Source: an uncultured Flavobacterium sp. (GTDB lineage: Bacteria; Bacteroidota; Bacteroidia; Flavobacteriales; Flavobacteriaceae). Taken from it: 49,518 bases of DNA. A program made the translations under genes and the position numbers. This document shows, in pieces, positions 1-7,660 of the stretch. How positions within the stretch are numbered: position 1 is the first letter of the stretch; the number at the start of each line of letters is the position of its first letter. The notes beneath the pieces were generated by a model. That model did no database searches and was not told the DNA's origin. It worked only from the letters and a program-made list of their open reading frames with translations. The DNA is taken from assembly GCF_946479975.1 (NCBI RefSeq), contig NZ_CAMLIX010000005.1, positions 1-49,518 of the forward strand. Direction: 5' to 3'.

Positions 1-154
1 AATCCCTAAGTTTTGATCTTAACTTTTTAAAATGAACATTTTCTTTTGACAACAATCTAAGTTTACGCTCAGCTATAAGCGCTCTCTCATAATCCAGCTC
101 ATTCGAAATTAAGCCTTCATCAATCAATTTCTCAATATCTAAGTTTGCTTTCAT
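1..154 (-). CDS. HigA-like antitoxin, N-terminal part (cut by window edge)
   Basis: Only the first 51 residues lie in the window. The start codon overlaps the stop of the upstream toxin-like gene by one base (TAATG, 152-156), so the two are probably translationally coupled. The visible part is charged and helical and contains a DYERALIAERKLRLL stretch like the N-terminus of HigA-type antitoxins (COG5499), which precedes a helix-turn-helix domain. The expected HTH would lie beyond the left edge, so the assignment rests on gene order (toxin first, as in higBA) and on this short match. It would neutralise the toxin and repress the shared promoter. Confidence 0.55.
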   Translation of the reverse strand, partial: MKANLDIEKLIDEGLISNELDYERALIAERKLRLLSKENVHFKKLRSKLRD

Positions 155-495
155 TATTCTATATAGCCATCTTTTCTTAACCATTTTTCAATGGTTTTTT
201 TGTTATTTTTAAAAATCATTTCATATTCCTGATGAGTTCCAGCCCATACAATCGTAGCTTCACCATGCTCATCCATCTCGATTAGTATCAACGTTCGATG
301 AACATTTATATTAAAAAAATAAAAGCCATCATTATGCACACAATCTGCATCACTTCTCAAATCTTCTAATTCATCCATCAAGGCATCAAATTTTTCCAGA
401 TCAAGAATTAGTTTATCAATCTCGTGGCATAGCTTTACATTACCAATATTTTTACTTTTAATTTTTAAAATTATTTTCTTACCAATAATTCTCAT
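154..495 (-). CDS. HigB-like mRNA interferase toxin
   Basis: A protein of 113 residues resembling the HigB family of type II toxins, which are ribosome-dependent mRNA endonucleases of RelE-like fold. It starts MRIIGKK like many HigB proteins and has the family pattern in its second half: alternating beta strands around FYFFNINVHRTLILIEMD and then AGTHQEYE, matching the usual VFNI..HKYRLI...THAEYD. It is somewhat longer at the C-terminus than typical HigB (about 95-105 residues) and more diverged, with an acidic middle (DELEDLRSDADCVH). It is followed with one base overlap by the antitoxin-like gene. Activity is not shown; a degenerate toxin is possible. Confidence 0.65.
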   Translation of the reverse strand: MRIIGKKIILKIKSKNIGNVKLCHEIDKLILDLEKFDALMDELEDLRSDADCVHNDGFYFFNINVHRTLILIEMDEHGEATIVWAGTHQEYEMIFKNNKKTIEKWLRKDGYIE

Positions 496-506
496 AGATC
501 ATTTTA

Positions 507-542
507 CAAATATAAAAAGTTCTGATATAAACCGAACTTTTT
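507..542 (-). promoter_or_regulatory. Toxin-antitoxin promoter with inverted-repeat operator
   Basis: On the minus strand a flavobacterial -7 box TATATTTG lies at 514-507, 12 bases ahead of the toxin start. Touching it on the upstream side is a perfect 9-bp inverted repeat, AAAAAGTTC (514-522) and GAACTTTTT (534-542), with arm centres 20 bp apart, i.e. two helical turns. Position and geometry fit autorepression by the antitoxin or the toxin-antitoxin complex. Confidence 0.6.
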
Positions 543-652
543 ACTCTAAATTTAACATTACTCGTTTTGCTTAGTAAAATTAAATTATAAGATTTATCTT
601 TCAATAATAAATTTTAAAAATATAAACTAAAAAGGCATAATTTAATATTTCT

Positions 653-660
653 TATATTTG
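653..660 (+). promoter_or_regulatory. Promoter -7 box of the sirtuin gene
   Basis: TATATTTG matches the Bacteroidota TAnnTTTG box exactly and ends 19 bases before the start codon. No clear -33 TTG is visible. Confidence 0.55.
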
Positions 661-679
661 AAATTCAACAATAAACAAA

Positions 680-1369
680 ATGAAAAAGAAACTTGTAGTC
701 TTAACCGGAGCCGGTATCAGTGCTGAAAGTGGCATTAAAACTTTTCGTGACAGCGACGGTTTATGGGAAGGACATGACGTAATGGAAGTTGCAACTCCAG
801 AAGGATGGCATAAAAACCAAGAACTGGTTTTGGACTTTTACAACAAAAGACGTCAGCAGTTAAAAGAAGTACAACCGAATTTGGGTCATATTATTTTGGC
901 TGAATTAGAAAAAGATTTCGATGTTCACATCATCACTCAAAACGTTGATGATTTGCATGAACGTGCCGGGAGCACAAAAGTTTTGCATTTGCATGGAGAA
1001 TTACTAAAAGTTCGAAGCACTCAAAATAAAAATCTAATTTTAGACTGGACAGAAGATTTATTTACTGGAGATTTTGATGCTAACGGTCACCAATTGCGTC
1101 CGCATATCGTTTGGTTTGGCGAAGAAGTTCCTGCATTAGAAGAAGCAATTGATATTACCGAAACGGCAGATTATTTTGCTGTAATTGGAACTTCACTGCA
1201 AGTTTATCCTGCAGCTGGTTTGATTGCTTACGCTCCAAGTACAACGCCGCTTTTTTATATTGATCCGAAACCAATTGCGATTCCGAACATTAGAAATAAA
1301 GTAAAAACGATTGCCAAATTTGCTTCTGAAGGAGTTGCCGATTTAAGAGCGCGATTAAATTCATTTTGA
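680..1369 (+). CDS. cobB: NAD-dependent protein deacylase, sirtuin class III (CobB-like)
   Basis: A 229-residue sirtuin that removes acyl groups from lysine using NAD+, giving O-acyl-ADP-ribose and nicotinamide. Visible motifs are GAGISAESGI (10-19), FRDSDGLW, TQNVDDLHERAG and catalytic His105 in HGEL. Tyr54 and Arg57 in FYNKRR are the Tyr-x-x-Arg pair that in CobB/SIRT5 binds succinyl or malonyl groups, so desuccinylase activity is likely. The region after HGEL, where sirtuins usually carry two Cys-x-x-Cys pairs for zinc, has no cysteine at all; the flanking LLKVR and LRPHIVWFGE are well conserved, so this is a replaced zinc module rather than a broken gene. It is monocistronic with its own -7 box; purB follows after 78 bases with a separate promoter. 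Confidence 0.9.
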   Translation: MKKKLVVLTGAGISAESGIKTFRDSDGLWEGHDVMEVATPEGWHKNQELVLDFYNKRRQQLKEVQPNLGHIILAELEKDFDVHIITQNVDDLHERAGSTKVLHLHGELLKVRSTQNKNLILDWTEDLFTGDFDANGHQLRPHIVWFGEEVPALEEAIDITETADYFAVIGTSLQVYPAAGLIAYAPSTTPLFYIDPKPIAIPNIRNKVKTIAKFASEGVADLRARLNSF

Positions 1370-1415
1370 ATGCATAAATGCACGTTTTAATTGCCTGTAA
1401 TCCCTAATTTCTGTT

Positions 1416-1423
1416 TATATTTG
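1416..1423 (+). promoter_or_regulatory. Promoter of purB (-33 TTG, -7 TATATTTG)
   Basis: TATATTTG at 1416-1423 with TTG at 1391-1393, 22 bases apart, fits the flavobacterial promoter. It lies inside an in-frame upstream extension of purB, which argues for the ATG at 1448 rather than the TTG at 1391 as the start. Confidence 0.6.
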
Positions 1424-1447
1424 CACCTTTCGAAAAACAACATAACA

Positions 1448-2794
1448 ATGACTACTCTAAACGAATTGAATGCTATATCGCCAATTGATGGAAGATATAG
1501 AAATAAAACTCAAAATTTAGCCCCTTTTTTCTCTGAAGAAGCTTTAATAAAATACCGCGTTTTGGTTGAAGTGGAATACTTCATTGCTTTATGCCAAATT
1601 CCGTTGCCACAATTACAAGGCGTAGATTCTTCTTTATTTGAAAGTTTAAGAAACATCTACAAAAACTTCTCAACCGAAGATGCACTTTGGATTAAAGAAA
1701 CTGAAAAAGTTACCAATCACGACGTAAAAGCGGTTGAATATTTCATTAAGGATGCTTTTGAAAAATTAGGTTTATCTCAATACAAAGAGTTTATTCACTT
1801 CGGATTAACATCTCAAGATATCAACAATACTGCAATTCCGCTTTCTACAAAAGAAGCGTTTGAGCAGGTTTATATGCCAACTTTAATTGCTGTAATTGCA
1901 AAATTAAAAGAATTAAGTGTTGAATGGAAAGACATTCCGATGTTGGCTCGTACGCATGGACAGCCAGCCTCTCCTACTCGTTTAGGAAAAGAACTTTTGG
2001 TTTTTGTCGAGCGTTTAGAAGAGCAAATGCGTTTGTTGTTTAATGTTCCGTTTGCTGCTAAATTTGGTGGTGCAACTGGAAACTTCAATGCGCATCACGT
2101 AGCGTACCCGCAAATTGACTGGAAACAATTCGGAAATAAATTTGTTGAAACTGATCTTGGTTTACAGCATTCTTTCCCAACCACTCAAATTGAGCATTAC
2201 GATCATTTTGCTGCTTTCTTTGATGCTTTAAAAAGAATCAACACTATTTTGATCGATTTAGATCGTGACATTTGGACGTATGTTTCGATGGATTATTTCA
2301 AACAAAAAATCAAAGCGGGAGAAATTGGTTCTTCTGCAATGCCACATAAAGTAAATCCGATTGATTTTGAAAACTCAGAAGGAAACTTAGGAATTGCAAA
2401 TGCTATTTTTGAGCATTTATCGGCTAAATTACCGGTTTCAAGATTACAGCGCGATTTAACTGATAGTACTGTTTTACGTAATGTTGGTGTTCCATTCGGA
2501 CATACAATTATCGCTTTTGAAGCTACTTTGAAAGGTTTGAATAAATTGCTTTTAAACGAAAGTAAATTTGCTGAAGATTTAGAGAGAAACTGGGCAGTTG
2601 TGGCAGAAGCAATTCAGACTATTTTACGTCGTGAAGCATATCCGAATCCGTATGAAGCTTTGAAAGGTTTGACTAGAACTAATGAAGCAATTGACAAAAA
2701 TGCAATTCATAACTTTATTGCAACTTTAGAAGTTTCTGATGAAGTAAGAGCAGAATTATTAGCAATTACCCCTAGTAATTACACAGGAATTTAA
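1448..2794 (+). CDS. purB: Adenylosuccinate lyase
   Basis: A 448-residue enzyme of the fumarase/aspartase superfamily. It removes fumarate twice in purine synthesis: SAICAR to AICAR and adenylosuccinate to AMP. The superfamily signature GSSAMPHKVNP is present in the second half, along with LTSQDINNTA and RTHGQPASPTRLGKE. Sequence begins MTTLNELNAISPIDGRYR, which matches the family N-terminus; an in-frame TTG 57 bases upstream is disregarded because a promoter box lies between the two. Length is normal for the cytosolic bacterial enzyme. A strong terminator hairpin follows, so it is probably transcribed alone. Confidence 0.97.
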   Translation: MTTLNELNAISPIDGRYRNKTQNLAPFFSEEALIKYRVLVEVEYFIALCQIPLPQLQGVDSSLFESLRNIYKNFSTEDALWIKETEKVTNHDVKAVEYFIKDAFEKLGLSQYKEFIHFGLTSQDINNTAIPLSTKEAFEQVYMPTLIAVIAKLKELSVEWKDIPMLARTHGQPASPTRLGKELLVFVERLEEQMRLLFNVPFAAKFGGATGNFNAHHVAYPQIDWKQFGNKFVETDLGLQHSFPTTQIEHYDHFAAFFDALKRINTILIDLDRDIWTYVSMDYFKQKIKAGEIGSSAMPHKVNPIDFENSEGNLGIANAIFEHLSAKLPVSRLQRDLTDSTVLRNVGVPFGHTIIAFEATLKGLNKLLLNESKFAEDLERNWAVVAEAIQTILRREAYPNPYEALKGLTRTNEAIDKNAIHNFIATLEVSDEVRAELLAITPSNYTGI

Positions 2795-2816
2795 GAAAAA
2801 CACAAAATATTTTGCC

Positions 2817-2850
2817 AAAAAAAGCTATCTTTATCGAGATAGCTTTTTTT
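2817..2850 (+). terminator. Rho-independent terminator after purB
   Basis: Arms AAAAAAAGCTATCT (2817-2830) and AGATAGCTTTTTTT (2837-2850) with a six-base loop, ending in a T run, start 22 bases after the purB stop. Confidence 0.85.
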
Positions 2851-2864
2851 ATTTAAGATCGGGT

Positions 2865-3020
2865 CTAGCCCAGATTGAAATGAAAAGCCTTTTGCGAAAA
2901 AAGCCATATTTTTTTGCAGGTACAAAGCGACCAAAGGAAGCTCTTGGAACTGCGTAAAAAATAGGCATTTTTGAGTAAAAGCTTGTAATGGAAAGCTGGA
3001 TTAGCTACTAAAAAAATACC
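2865..3020 (+). repeat. Dispersed CTAGCCC intergenic element, copy 1
   Basis: Begins CTAGCCCAGATTG and contains ACAAAGCGACCAAAGGAAGC at 2922-2941, followed by TCTTGGAA. A related element lies in inverted orientation at 16035-16138, where 27 of 28 bases of this core agree, and a third, more distant one at 49172-49262. No open reading frame; the gap 2851-3030 holds nothing else I recognise. Confidence 0.6.
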
Positions 3021-3030
3021 ACGTTTTTAT

Positions 3031-5268
3031 ATGATTGCATTAAATGCCGCTGCGGAAAGCACACACCATTTACAACCTTTAATTAGTGATCTGGGATTAA
3101 TCCTGATGACTGCAGGAATTGCCGTTTTACTATTTAAAAGAATGAAACAGCCTTTGGTTCTTGGTTACCTGATTGCAGGATTTTTAGCCGGAAACCATTT
3201 TGATTTTTTCCCTTCTATAACTGACATGAAAAGTGTAGAAGTTTGGGCAGAAATCGGGGTTATATTTTTACTTTTTAGTTTAGGACTCGAATTCAGTTTT
3301 AAGAAACTAATGAAGGTTGGAGGAACTTCGTCTGTCACCGCCATAACCCAGATTATGTTTATGACCTTGATTGGTTATTGCGTGGGACAATGGATGGGCT
3401 GGGGAAAAATGGACAGTATTTTTCTTGGTGCTACGCTTTCTATTTCGTCAACAACGATTATTATCAGGGCTTTTGATGAATTGGGAGTGAAAGGAAAAAA
3501 GTTCGTCGGGATTGTATTTGGAGCGTTGATTGTTGAAGATATTGTTGCGATTTTGATGCTCGTGTTACTATCGACAATTGCGGTAAGCGATCAGGTTTCG
3601 GGAGGCGAATTATTACAATCGGTTTTAATATTAGTTTTCTTTTTAATCATCTGGTTTTTAGGAGGGATTTTTATTATTCCAACTATTTTGAAAAAAGCCA
3701 AACATCTTTTAACAGACGAAATGCTGCTTATTATTTCGCTAGCATTATGTTTAATGATGGTAATTTTTGCAGCAAAAGTTGGTTTTTCACCAGCTTTAGG
3801 AGCATTTATTATGGGTTCTATTATTGCCGAAACTACAATGGCGGAAAAAATTGAACATTTAATTCAGCCTGTAAAAGATTTATTTGGCGCTGTTTTCTTT
3901 GTATCTGTCGGAATGTTAATCAATCCTGAGACGTTATTGACTTATGCGATTCCTGTTGCTTTAATTACGCTTGTAACCATTTTCGGAAAAGCTTTTAGTT
4001 CTTCCATTGGTGCTTTACTTTCGGGACAGCCTTTAAAACAATCTGTCCAAACTGGAATGAGTTTGGCTCAAATCGGGGAGTTTTCTTTTATTATTGCGAC
4101 GCTGGGAATGACTTTGAAAGTTACCAGTGATTTTTTGTATCCAATAATTGTTGCAGTTTCTGCGATTACGACTTTTACAACGCCTTTCTTAATTAAATAT
4201 TCGGAACGTTTTGCATTATTTTTAGAATCAAAAATGCCTAAAAAATGGGTTAAAAACATCAATCGATACAGTTTAAATGCCCAGGCAATTAAATCTGTAA
4301 GTACGTGGCAGATTGTTTTGAGATCTTCTGTAACCCAAATTGTACTTCATACTATTATTATTACTGCAATAATTTTATTGTCATCTAAATTTGTAGCGCC
4401 TTTAGTAGCCGATACACGATTTGGAAACACTTTAGCGGCTTTATTAACTTTAGTCATCATTGCTCCTTTTTTATGGGCGCTTTCATTGAGACGTGTAAAA
4501 GTTGAAGAAGTCGAAATTTTGTGGGAAGAACGTAAATATCGCGGCGCATTATTGATGTTAATTCTGATTAGAATGAGTCTTGGGTTGTTTTTTGTCGGGT
4601 TTTTATTGAACATTTTCTTCTCGCCTTTAGTTGCTTTTATTGCTCTTATAATTGCTATTGGAGCGTACCAGATTTTCCCTAAAAAATTAAATGAACAATA
4701 TCATAAAATTGAAAATCACTTTCTGAAAAACCTCAACGATCGTGAAAACAAAAAGATTGACAGAAGATACGCGAATCTAATGCCTTGGGACGGACACATG
4801 TCTTTTTTTGAAATTAAAAAAGAATCAAACTTAGTTGGTCAAACTCTTCAGGAATTGAAGATTCGAGAACAATTAGGAATTAACATCGCGTACATAAAAC
4901 GAGGGGAAGTCACAATTCCAATTCCGATTAAAACCGAACGTTTATTTCCTGGTGATGAAATTTGCGTAATTGGTACGGATGAACAAATTGTTCAATTCAC
5001 CAAATTCTTGACCCAAAATGAAGTGGAAGCTCCAACAAAAATAGAAGAAACCAACATCGTACTGCGCCAAATGGAAGTTTCTCAAGATGAATTCATTCAA
5101 AAAAGCATTGGACAATTTAGAACCAAAACCGATGGAATGGTCGTAGGAATAGAAAGAAACGGAAACCGAATCCTAAATCCGGAATCTAGCTTAATCCTGC
5201 AGAGAAATGATATTCTTTGGGTTGTTGGAGATAAAAAAAGAATGACGGCTTTGTTGGCGGTGAAGTAA
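3031..5268 (+). CDS. CPA2 cation:proton antiporter with two C-terminal TrkA-C (RCK-C) domains
   Basis: A 745-residue inner-membrane protein of the KefB/KefC/RosB branch of monovalent cation:proton antiporters. Residues about 15-395 form the Na/H exchanger domain with roughly twelve hydrophobic helices (e.g. GLILMTAGIAVLLF, LGATLSISSTTIIIRAF, FGALIVEDIVAILMLV, FSPALGAFIMGSIIAET). Further membrane helices lie at about 432-548. The cytoplasmic tail carries two TrkA-C-like ligand domains (about 590-660 and 670-745, each ending in a GD..C/W.VG pattern). There is no TrkA-N Rossmann domain, so unlike E. coli KefC it probably does not sense NAD(H) through a KTN domain. Likely exports K+ or Na+ in exchange for protons. 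It stands alone between the repeat at 2865 and a bidirectional terminator. Confidence 0.88.
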   Translation: MIALNAAAESTHHLQPLISDLGLILMTAGIAVLLFKRMKQPLVLGYLIAGFLAGNHFDFFPSITDMKSVEVWAEIGVIFLLFSLGLEFSFKKLMKVGGTSSVTAITQIMFMTLIGYCVGQWMGWGKMDSIFLGATLSISSTTIIIRAFDELGVKGKKFVGIVFGALIVEDIVAILMLVLLSTIAVSDQVSGGELLQSVLILVFFLIIWFLGGIFIIPTILKKAKHLLTDEMLLIISLALCLMMVIFAAKVGFSPALGAFIMGSIIAETTMAEKIEHLIQPVKDLFGAVFFVSVGMLINPETLLTYAIPVALITLVTIFGKAFSSSIGALLSGQPLKQSVQTGMSLAQIGEFSFIIATLGMTLKVTSDFLYPIIVAVSAITTFTTPFLIKYSERFALFLESKMPKKWVKNINRYSLNAQAIKSVSTWQIVLRSSVTQIVLHTIIITAIILLSSKFVAPLVADTRFGNTLAALLTLVIIAPFLWALSLRRVKVEEVEILWEERKYRGALLMLILIRMSLGLFFVGFLLNIFFSPLVAFIALIIAIGAYQIFPKKLNEQYHKIENHFLKNLNDRENKKIDRRYANLMPWDGHMSFFEIKKESNLVGQTLQELKIREQLGINIAYIKRGEVTIPIPIKTERLFPGDEICVIGTDEQIVQFTKFLTQNEVEAPTKIEETNIVLRQMEVSQDEFIQKSIGQFRTKTDGMVVGIERNGNRILNPESSLILQRNDILWVVGDKKRMTALLAVK

Positions 5269-5332
5269 GTTTTTTTTTGGAAGGTTCAAAGGAACAGAGT
5301 AACAAAGGAACAAAGGTTCCTAAAAAAAGAAA

Positions 5333-5370
5333 AAAGCTGAGATTTTTCCAAATGGAAAAATCTCAGCTTT
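5333..5370. terminator. Bidirectional terminator between antiporter and peroxiredoxin genes
   Basis: A perfect 17-bp stem, AAAGCTGAGATTTTTCC (5333-5349) and its complement (5354-5370), with a 4-base loop and A/T runs on both sides. The flanks extend the symmetry imperfectly: GGTTCAAAGGAACAGAG from 5283 pairs with a complementary stretch around 5380-5400. It serves two convergent genes. Confidence 0.85.
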
Positions 5371-5414
5371 TATGCTTTGTACCTCTGTTTCTTTGAACCT
5401 TTGTACCTGAAAAA

Positions 5415-6053
5415 TTACTTATTCGGCTGCGGTGTCAAACGCAGATAAGGTTTTATTGGCGTATGTCCTTTTGGGAATTTTGTTGGAATGTCGCTGTCTG
5501 GAACTGCTGGTGCAATTACAACATCTTCACCGTCTTTCCAGTTTGCTGGAGTTGCAACGCTGTAATTGGCAGTCAATTGTAAACTGTCGATTACACGAAG
5601 TAATTCGTCAAAATTTCTTCCTGTCGAAGCTGGATAAGTCAGCGTTAATTTAATTTTTTTATCTGGTCCAATCACAAAAACAGAACGAACTGTAAATTTG
5701 TCACTTGCATTTGGATGCAGCATATCGTAAAGATTTGCCACTTTTTTATCTTCATCTGCAATGATTGGGAAATTTACTTCTGTATTTTGAGTTTCGTTGA
5801 TATCTTTAATCCACTCTTTGTGCGAATCTAAACCATCTACACTCAAAGCAATAACCTTTGTATTTCTTTTGCTAAATTCTGGAACATAGTTGGCTACAGT
5901 TCCTAATTCAGTTGTACAAACAGGCGTAAAATCTGCTGGATGCGAAAATAAAACACCCCAAGAATCACCTAACCATTCATGAAAATCAATTGGTCCCTGC
6001 GTGGTTTGCGCATGAAAATCTGGAGCTATATCGCCTAATCTTAATGTTGACAT
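5415..6053 (-). CDS. 1-Cys peroxiredoxin, Prx6 family
   Basis: A 212-residue thiol peroxidase that reduces hydrogen peroxide, organic peroxides or peroxynitrite. The active site PADFTPVCTTELG holds peroxidatic Cys46 with Thr43. There is no other cysteine in the protein, so resolution must come from a partner thiol or small molecule, as known for Prx6-type enzymes. The long C-terminal extension (YSVATPANWKDGEDVVIAP and PKGHTPIKPYLRLTPQP) is typical of the Prx6 group and forms the dimer interface. Cytoplasmic: no signal peptide. It is convergent with the antiporter and separated by 113 bases from the AEC transporter gene upstream, so it probably has its own promoter, which I could not place. 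Confidence 0.93.
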   Translation of the reverse strand: MSTLRLGDIAPDFHAQTTQGPIDFHEWLGDSWGVLFSHPADFTPVCTTELGTVANYVPEFSKRNTKVIALSVDGLDSHKEWIKDINETQNTEVNFPIIADEDKKVANLYDMLHPNASDKFTVRSVFVIGPDKKIKLTLTYPASTGRNFDELLRVIDSLQLTANYSVATPANWKDGEDVVIAPAVPDSDIPTKFPKGHTPIKPYLRLTPQPNK

Positions 6054-6166
6054 AATTTATATTTTTTAGTTCCTCTAAAATTAATTAAAAAATGGATAAA
6101 GAAAACATTTGATTTCCTTAAAAAAAGTTAAAATTCTACTTTGTCGATATAATTACTATTTTACTT

Positions 6167-7078
6167 TTAAATAAAACTAAGAATGAAGTACCACAGCGCA
6201 AGAGTTATAAAGGAAATCGGGATTCCAAAACCGATCATCATACTGCTTAATTTTGGTTTTAATCCGTAAGTCGAAGCTAAGATTGCGCCTGTAATCATAG
6301 GCGCCATTGCCGTTTCCATCAAAGTAATTTTTATAACTTCGGAACGCTGATTGAAGATAAAAACGTAAAGCACAAAAATTATAAAAGGAACTAAGATTAG
6401 TTTGAAGAAAAGTCCTAATCTTAAGAATTTCCAATGCTGGCTTTTTCGATCAAAAGTTAATTGCAAACCAACCGAAAGTAAGGCTAAAGGTGTAACAAGG
6501 CTTCCAATTTTTAATAATAAAGATTGAAGATTTTCATTTAAATCATAATCTAAAACATTCATCAAACAGGCCAATACAAACATGATGAATGGCGGAAACA
6601 AAAGAATCTTTTTAAGAATCCCCAACGCATTCGGACTTCCTTTTGAATAAAAAGCAGCTGTAAAAACACCAAGTGTCGAAACCACTACAAAAGTTCCAGG
6701 CTGATCTACTAAAACAGCAGTTTCTAAACCTTTTTTCCCGAACAAAGCTTCAATTATCGGATAACCTAAAAAAGAACTATTGCTTAATCCTGCTGTCAAA
6801 ATCAAACAGCCAATTAATTTATTCGACCAGCCATTTCTTCTTCCTAAAAAATGAAAAAACAGAAAAGCTAGAATATAAGTAATCCACCCTGCTCCTATTG
6901 GAAACAATAAATCATTGCTCCATTTTATTTTCGGAATATGATATAATGTAATTGCAGGAAGGCAGAAATAAATAACAATTTTATTAAGTGTCTTATATAT
7001 ATGAGTAGGAAATTGTTTTACTCGCTGTAAAATTAATCCGAGTGAAAGAAAGAGAAATATTAGTAGAAAGTTGTTCAT
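6167..7078 (-). CDS. AEC family transporter (auxin efflux carrier / malate permease-like)
   Basis: A 303-residue integral membrane protein with about ten hydrophobic helices and the two-halved layout of the AEC/BASS-like fold. Typical features are an N-terminal half beginning LLIFLFLSLGLILQRV, a GLSNSSFLGYPIIEALFG crossover segment, and PLALLSVGLQL near the start of the second half. Bacterial members export or import small organic anions such as malate or malonate, but the substrate here cannot be read from sequence. It is divergent from the Rrf2 regulator; the 120-bp gap contains promoters for both. A minus-strand box TATTTTTG (7101-7094) lies 15 bases ahead of the start. Confidence 0.85.
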   Translation of the reverse strand: MNNFLLIFLFLSLGLILQRVKQFPTHIYKTLNKIVIYFCLPAITLYHIPKIKWSNDLLFPIGAGWITYILAFLFFHFLGRRNGWSNKLIGCLILTAGLSNSSFLGYPIIEALFGKKGLETAVLVDQPGTFVVVSTLGVFTAAFYSKGSPNALGILKKILLFPPFIMFVLACLMNVLDYDLNENLQSLLLKIGSLVTPLALLSVGLQLTFDRKSQHWKFLRLGLFFKLILVPFIIFVLYVFIFNQRSEVIKITLMETAMAPMITGAILASTYGLKPKLSSMMIGFGIPISFITLALWYFILSFI

Positions 7079-7093
7079 ATGCTAAGATCAAGA

Positions 7094-7101
7094 CAAAAAT
7101 A
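7094..7101 (-). promoter_or_regulatory. Promoter -7 box of the AEC transporter gene
   Basis: CAAAAATA on the plus strand reads TATTTTTG on the minus strand, an exact TAnnTTTG match 15 bases before the start codon. Confidence 0.5.
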
Positions 7102-7153
7102 AGTATTTAAATTTTGCGGTAAAGAATTAATTTTTAGTTAAATTAGTATTTTG

Positions 7154-7193
7154 TGTTACAAAAAGGTATATATTTGTAACATATTTTATTACA
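7154..7193 (+). promoter_or_regulatory. Promoter and operator of the Rrf2 regulator gene
   Basis: The -7 box TATATTTG (7169-7176) is overlapped by TGTAACATATTTTATTACA (7175-7193), an inverted repeat TGTAA-N9-TTACA that ends two bases before the ATG. A further arm TGTTACAAA (7154-7162) pairs perfectly with TTTGTAACA (7173-7181). The 19-mer recurs with two changes before the next gene, which suggests one regulator binding both, most simply the Rrf2 protein itself. Confidence 0.65.
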
Positions 7194-7195
7194 GT

Positions 7196-7603
7196 ATGAT
7201 TTCAGGTAAATTTGCCATAACGATTCACATTCTTACTTTGCTGCATAAATTTCCCAATGATTATTTGTCATCGGAGTTTATTGCGGGAAGTATTAATTTA
7301 AATCCGGTTTTGGTTCGTAAGGAAATTGCCAACTTAAAATCGCATCATATTGTAGAAAGTAAAGAAGGAAAAAATGGCGGTACAAAATTGGCTGTAAACG
7401 CTGCTGAACTGACATTAAAACAAATATTCGAAATGACCTTTGAAACGATTGGTTTAGGTTTTGCTAAAAATCAGCCAAATCCTGATTGTCCTGTTGGAAA
7501 AAATATCAATCAGCATTTGGAGAATTTATATAGTGAAATGAATCAGAAAGTGAGCGCACAGCTGGAAGGAATTTCTTTAGAAGATTTTTCGAATCAATTT
7601 TAA
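7196..7603 (+). CDS. Rrf2 family transcriptional regulator (YwnA-like)
   Basis: A 135-residue winged-helix regulator. It starts MISGKFAITIHILTLLHK, as Rrf2 proteins do, followed by the recognition helix region SINLNPVLVRKEIANLKS and the wing EGKNGGTKLAV. Only one cysteine is present (in NPDCPVGK), so it cannot hold the three-cysteine iron-sulfur cluster of IscR or NsrR and belongs with the clusterless members such as YwnA or CymR. An upstream TTG at 7151 in frame is rejected because the promoter box lies downstream of it. The gene carries its own operator and sits 57 bases before a YwnB-like gene, the same pairing as ywnA and ywnB in Bacillus subtilis. Confidence 0.9.
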   Translation: MISGKFAITIHILTLLHKFPNDYLSSEFIAGSINLNPVLVRKEIANLKSHHIVESKEGKNGGTKLAVNAAELTLKQIFEMTFETIGLGFAKNQPNPDCPVGKNINQHLENLYSEMNQKVSAQLEGISLEDFSNQF

Positions 7604-7624
7604 AACTATTTTTTTATTCAAAAC

Positions 7625-7643
7625 TGTAACATTTTTTATTACT
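7625..7643 (+). promoter_or_regulatory. Second copy of the Rrf2-type operator
   Basis: TGTAACATTTTTTATTACT agrees with the site at 7175-7193 in 17 of 19 positions and lies 17 bases before the start of the YwnB-like gene. Confidence 0.6.
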
Positions 7644-7660
7644 AAATAAATTTATATATT

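Noticed and set aside
1391..1447. Longer purB product starting at the TTG at 1391
   Set aside because: The promoter box lies inside the extension, and the added residues do not match the family's N-terminus.
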